From assembly GCA_003661015.1 (NCBI GenBank), contig QMVI01000075.1, positions 1 to 5,799 of the forward strand: a stretch of 5,799 nucleotides of DNA. Direction: 5' to 3'. Of the stretch, positions 1-5,040 are shown in pieces. A program made the position numbers and the translations under genes. Source of the DNA: Methanosarcinales archaeon. GTDB taxonomy: Archaea; Halobacteriota; Methanosarcinia; DSM-18856; Methermicoccaceae. Each line of letters starts with the position of its first letter. Position 1 is the first letter of the stretch. Below the pieces are notes generated by a model that was not told where the DNA came from, made no database searches, and saw only the letters and a list, made by a program, of their open reading frames with translations.

Positions 1-244
1 ATCACTTTTAACAAAGTTAGAGATTCCATTTCTTGTTTGCATAAATAATTTTAATCTAAATCTAAACAACACCGCCAAAATAGAAAGTTTTTGTAGGGAA
101 CATGATGTTGAAGTTGTAGGAAAGATACCCTTTGATAAGGGTGTTTTAGAAGCATTTAGGATCGGAAGTACTATCGTTGAAGAATTTCCAGAATCTACAG
201 CATCAATAGCTATAAAAGAACTATATAATGAGGTGATTAGATGA
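1..244 (+). CDS. MinD-superfamily P-loop ATPase (COG1149-like), C-terminal end only
   Basis: This is the 3' end of a gene entering from the left; codons begin at position 2 and the stop is TGA at 242-244. The visible 80 residues match the tail of MinD-type ATPases that carry an inserted ferredoxin domain (COG1149). They show a hydrophobic strand followed by the nucleotide-site region (IPFLVCINNFNLN), a helix, and the family hallmark GKIPFDKGVLEAF, where the 'IPFD' motif precedes a short C-terminal helix. The Walker A motif and any ferredoxin insert lie outside the window. In this family ATP binding is thought to accompany iron-sulfur or metallocluster handling rather than cell division. The stop overlaps the next start in an ATGA arrangement, so the two genes are very probably co-transcribed and translationally coupled. 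The assignment to COG1149 rather than ordinary MinD rests on the tail motif and the neighbours. Confidence 0.8.
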   Translation, partial: SLLTKLEIPFLVCINNFNLNLNNTAKIESFCREHDVEVVGKIPFDKGVLEAFRIGSTIVEEFPESTASIAIKELYNEVIR

Positions 245-549
245 AAGTAGCAATATCTTCGAGTGGTGAAGGGATTAATGCAGAATTTGAACCAAGATTT
301 GGGAGATGCAAAAATTTTGTTATCTACGATACTGAAAACAAAACATTTAAGACAATACCTAATCCGGCTTTGGAGGAAGAGAGTGGAGCAGGTATTAAAG
401 CTGCGAAGGAGATTATAAAACGAGATGTAAAAATGTTGATTACAGGAAGGATTGGATTGAATGCTCTTAAAGTGCTATCTTCGTCAGGTGTTAGAATTGT
501 GAAAGGCTCTTACTCTACAGTTAAAGAAGCAATTGAGAAGGAGGTATAA
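241..549 (+). CDS. Dinitrogenase Fe-Mo cofactor-type (NifX/NifB C-terminal-like) protein
   Basis: A 102-residue single-domain protein of the NifX/NafY/NifB-tail family (PF02579), which binds Fe-S or Fe-Mo cofactor precursors. Features seen: an N-terminal strand MKVAISSSGEG, the conserved PRFGRC motif near residues 18-23, a strand with an N-P-A turn (NPAL), a glycine-alanine helix start (GAGIKAAKEI), and the late TGRIGLNALKVL element. The length is typical for the stand-alone form. The ATG overlaps the upstream stop, and GAGGTG sits 5 nt before it, which supports this start. No nitrogenase genes are visible, and family members are common in non-fixing archaea beside MinD, Mrp and DUF134 genes. 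I therefore infer a general role in binding or carrying an iron-sulfur cluster, not nitrogen fixation. Confidence 0.88.
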   Translation: MKVAISSSGEGINAEFEPRFGRCKNFVIYDTENKTFKTIPNPALEEESGAGIKAAKEIIKRDVKMLITGRIGLNALKVLSSSGVRIVKGSYSTVKEAIEKEV

Positions 550-553
550 AAAT

Positions 554-1345
554 ATGGAACAGCAAAAAGATATCAACAAAGAGATTGAAAAGAGGCTTGC
601 ATCTGTAAAGCACAAGCTTGTGGTACTTAGTGGCAAGGGTGGAGTCGGAAAATCCACGACCACATCTTGTATAGCCGTAACTCTTGCAAAAAGAGGTTAT
701 AAAGTAGGGGTATTTGACTACGATTTCCATGGCCCAGCAATACCACGAATGCTTGGAGTGTCCGGCAGACCAGAGATTACCGAGGACGGAATTATCCCTC
801 CAGAAGGTATAATGGGGATAAAAGTTTTTTCTGTGGGCCTTCTTTTGAGTGATGAGAAATCTCCTGTAATATGGAGGGGACCTCTGAAATATAACGTTTT
901 AAGGGAATTCCTTTCTAAGCTTGAGTGGGGAGAACTTGATTTCTTGCTCTTTGATTTGCCACCGGGAACTGGTGATGAGGCATTGAACATAGCTCAGACA
1001 ATACCCGGGGTAGATGGTGCCATAGTTGTCACAATACCTTCCGAAGTTTCGAGGGTTGCTGTTGAGAAGTCAGTTGAGTTTTGCAGAAAACTCAACATAA
1101 AGCCATTGGGAGTCATAGAGAATATGAGTTATCTAGTCTGTCCAAACTGCTCACATAGAATCGAAATCTTTGGGAAAGGAGGTGGAGAGAAAATAATGGA
1201 GGAGGAGGGAATACAACTCCTCGGGAAAATCGCCCTCGAACCAGCTATCTCGAAGGCAATGGACTCTGGCAATCCACTGACGGACTCGAAAATTGTGGAA
1301 GTATTTGACGAGATTGTGGATAAAATTCTGAGAGGCTTTTCATGA
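554..1345 (+). CDS. mrp: Mrp/NBP35-family iron-sulfur cluster carrier ATPase
   Basis: A 263-residue cytoplasmic ATPase that assembles or transfers [4Fe-4S] clusters to apoproteins. The deviant Walker A motif GKGGVGKST is at residues 27-35, with both the signature and catalytic lysines. The second acidic switch (VFDYDFHGPAIP) starts near residue 53, and Walker B (LLFDLPPGTGDE) lies around residues 131-142. The CPNC pair (Cys196, Cys199) is the bridging cluster-binding motif of ApbC/Mrp/Nbp35 proteins. The usual N-terminal ferredoxin-like cysteines of Nbp35 are absent, so this is the short archaeal Mrp form. I chose ATG 554 because AGGAGGT (539-545) lies 8 nt upstream; an in-frame TTG at 533 would extend into that ribosome site. 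The gene ends in an ATGA overlap with the radical SAM gene, which indicates an operon. Confidence 0.95.
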   Translation: MEQQKDINKEIEKRLASVKHKLVVLSGKGGVGKSTTTSCIAVTLAKRGYKVGVFDYDFHGPAIPRMLGVSGRPEITEDGIIPPEGIMGIKVFSVGLLLSDEKSPVIWRGPLKYNVLREFLSKLEWGELDFLLFDLPPGTGDEALNIAQTIPGVDGAIVVTIPSEVSRVAVEKSVEFCRKLNIKPLGVIENMSYLVCPNCSHRIEIFGKGGGEKIMEEEGIQLLGKIALEPAISKAMDSGNPLTDSKIVEVFDEIVDKILRGFS

Positions 1346-2253
1346 TAATCTATGGACCCGTTCTCTCATGGAGATTTGGAAGATCTCTCGGTATTGACTT
1401 GATTCAGCCTCCCAAGATATGTACATTCGACTGCATATACTGTCAGCTTGGACAAACACAGCACAAGATATGCTCAAGAAACGAGTTCTCAAGAAGAATC
1501 GATATCGGGGTGCTGGAAGACGAACTGAACGAGAAAATCGAATGTGTGGACGTGGATGCAATAACCTTATCGGGTTCTGGAGAACCAACGCTGAATCCTC
1601 AACTTGGGGAGGTCATAGATGTTGTGAGAGGAAGTACAAAAAAACCATTGATTATCCTCACGAATTCCTCGCTCCTGTCCGATGTCTCAGAAGACCTCCA
1701 AAAACTTGACCTCGTGGAGGCAAAACTCGATGCAATTACACAAGATACCTTTGCAAGTGTAAATAAACCATGCGAATAGATGAAAATAGACGAAATAAAA
1801 GAAAATATTAAGAATATACGGACTAATCTGTCGATTCAAAGCATGTTTTTCAGATACAGAGGCGGTGTCCCTCTCATGAAAGAGTTTTCCGAGTATATTT
1901 GTTATCTAAAGGAGTTAAAACCTTTGAAAGTGCATGTTAATACTCCATGGAGACCTCCACAGAACTCTGAAGTGAGACCACTCAGAGAACAAGAGCTGGG
2001 TGAGATATGTGATAAAATAAGAAATGAAGGCATAGATGCAAGATACTACAAAGAATCAGATATTTCCCATTCTAAAAAATTGAATACAGATGAGCTCATT
2101 GAAATACTTTCAAGAAGACCTCTAAGGATGCCAGATATTGCCAAACTGACTGGTCTTTCCGGAGATGATGTGTTAGAATTTCTGAACAAACTGAATAAAG
2201 AGTATAACATAAAAAGTATCTTTTATCAAGGAGAAATGTTTTACAGGGTTTGA
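1342..2253 (+). CDS. Radical SAM protein (COG0731-like) with C-terminal winged helix and an in-frame TAG
   Basis: One continuous 304-codon frame interrupted only by TAG at 1777-1779 (codon 146). The N-terminal half has the radical SAM cluster motif C27-x3-C31-x2-C34, the SAM-contact motif GSGEPTL (78-84) and a TNSSLL strand. The half after the TAG completes the barrel. It ends in a winged-helix-like segment of about 55 residues, from roughly residue 248 (helices LIEILSRRP, MPDIAKLTGLS, DDVLEFLNKL, then a wing). Its overall build resembles archaeal COG0731 proteins, relatives of wyosine synthase TYW1 whose own substrate is mostly unknown. The start overlaps the mrp stop (ATGA), with GAGAGG upstream at 1330-1335. 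Both halves are well conserved and there is no frame slip, so I treat it as one gene: TAG is either read through (pyrrolysine or suppression) or is a recent nonsense mutation. The ATG right after the TAG has no ribosome site of its own, so separate translation of the second half would depend on re-initiation. Confidence 0.82.
1777..1779 (+). other. In-frame TAG (possible pyrrolysine or readthrough codon)
   Basis: The TAG sits between ...NKPCE and MKIDEI... without any loss of register. By my memory of the family pattern (roughly N-R-P-H-x-D-L-x-L-E-E-I), it falls on a variable polar position just before a helix. No hairpin is apparent in the A-rich sequence directly downstream, so no obvious recoding element is visible. 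Whether the host carries a pyl system cannot be seen from this window. Confidence 0.55.
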
Positions 2254-2254
2254 T

Positions 2255-2698
2255 ATGCATAGAAGAGGTCGTCCAAAAGGACCGAGGTGGATAAAAGAGT
2301 TTCCAAAAGCGATGTTATTCAAACCGAGAGGACTTCCACTGAATACACTTGAAAGGGTTGAGATCACAATCGAAGAGCTTGAGGCAATGAGACTTGTTGA
2401 CTTTCTCGGTCTTGGACAAGAGGAAGCTGCAAAGATGATGGGAGTGAGTAGAAAAACTCTCTGGATGGACTTGAAAGAGGGGAGAAGGAAAGTTATTGAG
2501 GGTCTAATAGAAGGAAAGGCAATAGAGCTCAAAGGTTCACATCCTTATACCATCAGATGCACATGTAAAGGATGTGGGAGTACGTGGTTCTATTTATTTA
2601 AGAGAATGCCAAGAAGATTGAGATGCCCCTCATGCAAAATCGAGCTTGAGCTTTCTAAAGTCGAGTCAAGAAATACTTTCGATGAGGAGAGCGGATAA
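2255..2698 (+). CDS. DUF134 (UPF0251) HTH protein with C-terminal zinc ribbon
   Basis: A 147-residue putative DNA-binding protein of the UPF0251/DUF134 family. The basic N-terminus (RRGRPKGPRW) and the following PKAMLFKPRGLPL motif are diagnostic. Residues 35-85 form a sigma-70 region-4-like helix-turn-helix (ITIEELEAMRLVDFLGL, QEEAAKMMGVSRKTLW, then an RRKVIEGL helix). The C-terminus adds a zinc-ribbon-like site with C102, C104, C107 and the knuckle C124-P-S-C127. The gene starts one base after the radical SAM stop and has no strong ribosome site, so it is probably translated by coupling. In other genomes DUF134 genes are recurrent neighbours of NifX-type cofactor proteins and MinD ATPases, as here. 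An operon regulator that senses metal or iron-sulfur status is a reasonable inference. Its last 33 nt overlap the convergent gene on the other strand. Confidence 0.92.
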   Translation: MHRRGRPKGPRWIKEFPKAMLFKPRGLPLNTLERVEITIEELEAMRLVDFLGLGQEEAAKMMGVSRKTLWMDLKEGRRKVIEGLIEGKAIELKGSHPYTIRCTCKGCGSTWFYLFKRMPRRLRCPSCKIELELSKVESRNTFDEESG

Positions 2699-3760
2699 GT
2701 CCTTCATGATGATGTCAACCCCATACTTCTCTTTTACCCATTCAAGATGATAGAGACAGAAGGGACAATAACTTATCAGCATTTTAGATATCTCTTTTGC
2801 CCTCTTTATTGTTAACATACCAACAGCATCTGCAATTTCTGGATAGTTTGGTTTCACACCTGCAGGAGCTCCACAACACACACCCACGTCCTCATCAAAT
2901 AATTCGACCACATTTACACCCAATTCACGAAGAATATATCTTGGTACATCACGTCTGTTTCTCAATGGACAGCCATCTCTCACAGATACTACTTTGTTTA
3001 TTTTGTTCATTTTTAATCTCCCAGACTCTATCAACTCTTTGAATACTTCAATGGACATAACAACTTCGAAGTTAGGTTTTCTGTAGAGTTTGGAGTACTC
3101 AAATTTAAGAACACTATAACATGCTGGACACGAGACAATGAGTTTCCTAACACCACAGGACTCAATGTATTCCACATAATTCTTTGCGTATTCCTTTGCC
3201 TCGTCAAGATGTCCATTGTCTATAACAAACAGCCCACAGCACCTCTCTTCTTCGAGAATTTTTGGGTATATACCGCAATGATTGAGAATTCTTATCGTAT
3301 TTCTTGCTATTTCGCCATGTGCAAATGCAACCCAGCAACCAGCCATATAACCGATTTCAGAATCGTCTGAAAATTTCAGATCGTCTGAAATCCATTCTTT
3401 TCTCTCTTCATTATCCAGTCCCTTTGGATTCCATTTTTCAATTATGTTTTTGATGATATGCTTAGTCTTCTCAGGCTCTCTTCTTTGTTCTGCCAGAAGA
3501 CCACGCTCATATTGAATGATGTCTGCAATAGGAATATCAACGGGACACACCTCATTACACGCCCTACACCTTGTGCACAGATATATTGTATCAAATTCGT
3601 CCTTTGTTAGTTCCTCTCCATTCTCGATTTTACTCAGGAGTTTTATTTTGTTATTTGGCGTGTATAATATGTTATCTGAAACCTTACAGATTGGACAGAT
3701 CTCGCCACATTTACCACAATCGATACACGAGTTGATTGCTGAATGATAATTTGCTATCAT
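2666..3760 (-). CDS. HdrD/GlpC-like iron-sulfur oxidoreductase subunit (two 4Fe-4S, two CCG domains)
   Basis: A 364-residue soluble redox protein. Two ferredoxin-type [4Fe-4S] motifs come first: C12-x2-C15-x2-C18-x3-C22 and C62-x2-C65-x2-C68-x3-C72. Two cysteine-rich CCG domains follow: C142-x31-C174-C175-x35-C211-x2-C214 and C264-x30-C295-C296-x35-C332-x2-C335. This is the layout of heterodisulfide reductase subunit D, GlpC and related electron-transfer proteins, where CCG domains bind noncubane [4Fe-4S] clusters and catalyse disulfide or quinone-linked redox steps. No membrane segments are seen, so it would need a partner (b-type cytochrome, FAD dehydrogenase or HdrA) that is not in this window. 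I chose ATG at 3760 because GGAGGG (3765-3770) lies 4 nt upstream and a TATA element sits near 3808. Longer in-frame starts, up to 3970, would run through that promoter and the divergent gene. The true substrate is unknown. Confidence 0.9.
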   Translation of the reverse strand: MIANYHSAINSCIDCGKCGEICPICKVSDNILYTPNNKIKLLSKIENGEELTKDEFDTIYLCTRCRACNEVCPVDIPIADIIQYERGLLAEQRREPEKTKHIIKNIIEKWNPKGLDNEERKEWISDDLKFSDDSEIGYMAGCWVAFAHGEIARNTIRILNHCGIYPKILEEERCCGLFVIDNGHLDEAKEYAKNYVEYIESCGVRKLIVSCPACYSVLKFEYSKLYRKPNFEVVMSIEVFKELIESGRLKMNKINKVVSVRDGCPLRNRRDVPRYILRELGVNVVELFDEDVGVCCGAPAGVKPNYPEIADAVGMLTIKRAKEISKMLISYCPFCLYHLEWVKEKYGVDIIMKDLSALLIESIS

Positions 3761-3780
3761 CTCACCCTCCATAGCCCCCC

Positions 3781-3814
3781 ATACTTCAAAACGTTTGAGT
3801 ATTTTAATATTTTG
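3781..3814 (-). promoter_or_regulatory. Promoter of the HdrD-like gene with overlapping palindromic operator
   Basis: On the minus strand an archaeal TATA-like element AAAATATTAAA occupies 3803-3813. A start site about 27 nt further on would be near 3781, giving a leader of about 20 nt that contains the GGAGGG ribosome site. Exactly between the TATA element and the expected start lies an imperfect inverted repeat (3781-3802). Its + strand arms are ATACTtCAAA and TTTGAGTAT around a 3-nt centre, with one extra base in the left arm. A repressor bound there would block polymerase loading. The adjacent ArsR-type protein is the obvious candidate. The promoter call rests on position and composition only. 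Confidence 0.5.
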
Positions 3815-3848
3815 TCTTTTGTAGGGCGATAATATGAATGTATCATTG

Positions 3849-3882
3849 AGTGCAACTTTCGGCACTTTTTTATATTTATATG
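3849..3882 (+). promoter_or_regulatory. Promoter of the ArsR-methyltransferase genes
   Basis: A T/A-rich TATA element (TTTTTTATATTTATATGG, 3866-3882 region) lies about 25 nt before ATG 3897, the spacing expected for a leaderless archaeal transcript starting at or near that ATG. Immediately upstream, where TFB contacts the DNA, is a small inverted repeat AGTGC (3849-3853) / GCACT (3862-3866) with an 8-nt centre, which could be a regulator site. Because the right arm runs into a T tract, it could also be read as a weak terminator-like hairpin, but no + strand gene ends just before it. Confidence 0.45.
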
Positions 3883-3896
3883 GCATGGAATATCTC

Positions 3897-4247
3897 ATGG
3901 AGCATTTGTCGGCTAAAAAGCGTCTATTCATAAGACAGGCAGAGATATGTAAAACATTCGCAAATCCCACAAGAATAGAGATACTCTACAATCTCAGGGA
4001 TGGAGAGAAGTCTGTTGGTGAGCTTGTATTGCTCACAGGGATATCGAGAACCAACATTTCACAGCAACTTGCAATCCTCAGACAGAAGGGAGTTGTAGAG
4101 ACAAGAAGGGAAGGTACGAAGATATACTACAGAGTTTCAAATAGCAAAATAATAAGAGCATGCGAGTTGATGAGAGAAGCACTTCTTGAACAGTTGAGTG
4201 AGAATGAGAGACTTGCAAGAGAAATAGAAAAAGTTAGGGGTACATGA
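3897..4247 (+). CDS. ArsR-family winged-helix transcriptional regulator
   Basis: A 116-residue DNA-binding regulator. It shows the typical ArsR start (RQAEICKTFANPTRIEILYNL), then the helix-turn-helix (SVGELVLLTGISRTNISQQLAILRQ) and the beta wing (GVVETRREGTKIYYRV), followed by a long charged C-terminal helix suited to dimerisation. The classic metal-site motif ELCVCDL in the third helix is replaced by ELVLLTG, so any inducer-sensing site must lie elsewhere or be non-metal. An in-frame ATG at 3834 would add 21 residues, but these span the TATA element and an inverted repeat. I therefore prefer 3897, with 3885 as a second choice. It is divergent from the HdrD-like gene and upstream of a methyltransferase; regulation of itself and one or both neighbours is an inference. 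Confidence 0.85.
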   Translation: MEHLSAKKRLFIRQAEICKTFANPTRIEILYNLRDGEKSVGELVLLTGISRTNISQQLAILRQKGVVETRREGTKIYYRVSNSKIIRACELMREALLEQLSENERLAREIEKVRGT

Positions 4248-4326
4248 ACATTCTTGTGAGTGCCCCGGCAAATATTTCATACCGTGTCTTCCATCGTATC
4301 TCTCATTTTATAAAGATGATTTTGGT

Positions 4327-4812
4327 ATGTGGGCTTTGAAGAGAGAGACTGAAATAATCAGCAGATATGTTCAGGGTAACCTTGTGCTCGATGTTGGATG
4401 TGGTCCATGTGTTTTTGAGAGAGAACTGGGATTTAAGATGGTCGGTGTTGACCCAGACAAAAATGCCTTAAAGTTTTGTTCAGGAGATGTTGTTCGGTCT
4501 GTTGGTGAGTATCTGCCCTTTAAAGATAATGTTTTTGATGCAGTGCTTTTTATCACTTCAATGGAGTTTTTACTCAGACCAGAACTTGCGGTTTCTGAAG
4601 CATACAGAGTTTTAAAAAATGGAATTCTACTTATTCTGATGATAAATCAGGAGTCGAATTATTTTAAAATGGGGAGTTATATTTCAAAGGCAAGAAATAA
4701 CCATAAAGAAGTAATATCGATTACGAAAAAATATTTTGATGTAGTGCATTTTCCAGAGTTATGGTGGAACGGAGAGCATATTCTTTATGTGATCATTGGT
4801 AAAAAACTGTAA
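4327..4812 (+). CDS. Class I SAM-dependent methyltransferase, N-terminus unresolved
   Basis: From the first in-frame ATG this encodes 161 residues. Motif I is LDVGCGPC (21-28), followed by the acidic strand end GVDPD, a motif IV-like FDAVLFITSMEFL, and the RVLKNGILLI strand common to methyltransferase type 11 proteins. The substrate is not predictable. The same frame stays open and protein-like upstream, back to TAG at 4225-4227. It reads ...PSYLSFYKDDFG directly before the Met and resembles the usual helix-loop ahead of motif I in this family, so the real protein almost certainly begins earlier. No ATG, GTG or TTG exists in that stretch, and no ribosome site precedes 4327. Either a TAG is read through from ATG 4204, or one base is missing next to ATG 4244, which overlaps the ArsR stop as ATGA; the second would give a start like M-K-H-S-C-E-C-P-G. 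The gene may therefore be longer than annotated, or broken. Confidence 0.75.
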   Translation: MWALKRETEIISRYVQGNLVLDVGCGPCVFERELGFKMVGVDPDKNALKFCSGDVVRSVGEYLPFKDNVFDAVLFITSMEFLLRPELAVSEAYRVLKNGILLILMINQESNYFKMGSYISKARNNHKEVISITKKYFDVVHFPELWWNGEHILYVIIGKKL

Positions 4813-4820
4813 AAAATTGA

Positions 4821-4841
4821 AGTAATTGAAACTGAATTACT
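4821..4841 (-). terminator. Stem-loop terminator between convergent genes
   Basis: A perfect 7-bp inverted repeat (AGTAATT, 4821-4827; AATTACT, 4835-4841) with a 7-nt loop spans the stop codon of the lipoprotein gene and the gap to the convergent methyltransferase. Read on the minus strand, it is followed within 5 nt by a run of six T residues and then a second T run, as expected for termination of the lipoprotein operon. Termination of the + strand gene here is less clear because no T run follows on that side. Confidence 0.5.
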
Positions 4842-5040
4842 GTTCCATCTCGTTGAGCATTGACTCAAGTTCAGATATCTCCTGAGATACTTGCTCCAGC
4901 TCATTTGATACTTCAAGCAGATCTACAACGTCCTCCTCTGTCAAGTCTGTAATGGTTTCGTTGTTCACCTCCACGTTAGTTCCGACACATCCCATGCCAA
5001 CCAACAGAATAACCACCATACACACAACCGCTTTCTTCAC
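4837..5040 (-). CDS. Small predicted lipoprotein with a coiled-coil tail
   Basis: A 67-residue exported protein of unknown function. It has a two-lysine start and a hydrophobic segment (residues 4-17), then Cys18 in a GMGCVGT context resembling archaeal lipoprotein sites. The -3 position is Gly rather than the usual Leu/Val, so lipidation is likely but not certain. The mature part is acidic. From residue 41 it has perfect heptads (Leu41, Leu48, Ile55, Leu62 and Val44, Val51, Leu58), which predicts a short coiled coil. There is one N-glycosylation sequon (N-E-T, 27-29). The start is GTG and overlaps the stop of the upstream surface protein as GTGA, with a G-rich GGGGG ribosome site 8 nt before it. 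The two genes are therefore coupled, and the products may meet at the outer face of the membrane. I do not recognise a named family. Confidence 0.75.
   Translation of the reverse strand: MKKAVVCMVVILLVGMGCVGTNVEVNNETITDLTEEDVVDLLEVSNELEQVSQEISELESMLNEMEQ

Noticed and set aside
241..549. Evidence for nitrogen fixation from the NifX-like gene
   Set aside because: No nifH, nifD, nifK or nifB is present, and stand-alone members of this family are widespread in non-diazotrophs.
533..553. TTG start for the Mrp gene
   Set aside because: It would place the AGGAGGT ribosome site inside the coding sequence; ATG 554 has ideal spacing to it.
718..990. Minus-strand frame inside the Mrp gene
   Set aside because: It is antisense to a clearly conserved ATPase, with no ribosome site and no family features.
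1780..2253. Independent gene starting at the ATG after TAG
   Set aside because: There is no ribosome site or promoter before it, and the product begins in the middle of a radical SAM barrel, so it is the second part of one gene.
3761..3970. N-terminal extension of the HdrD-like protein to 3970
   Set aside because: The extra 70 residues are unlike the family, cross the divergent promoter and run antisense to the start of the ArsR gene; ATG 3760 has GGAGGG just upstream.
4244..4339. 31-codon frame starting at the ATGA overlap after ArsR
   Set aside because: The peptide is not protein-like in composition or family and ends inside the methyltransferase. It matters only as a possible start of the methyltransferase if one base is missing.
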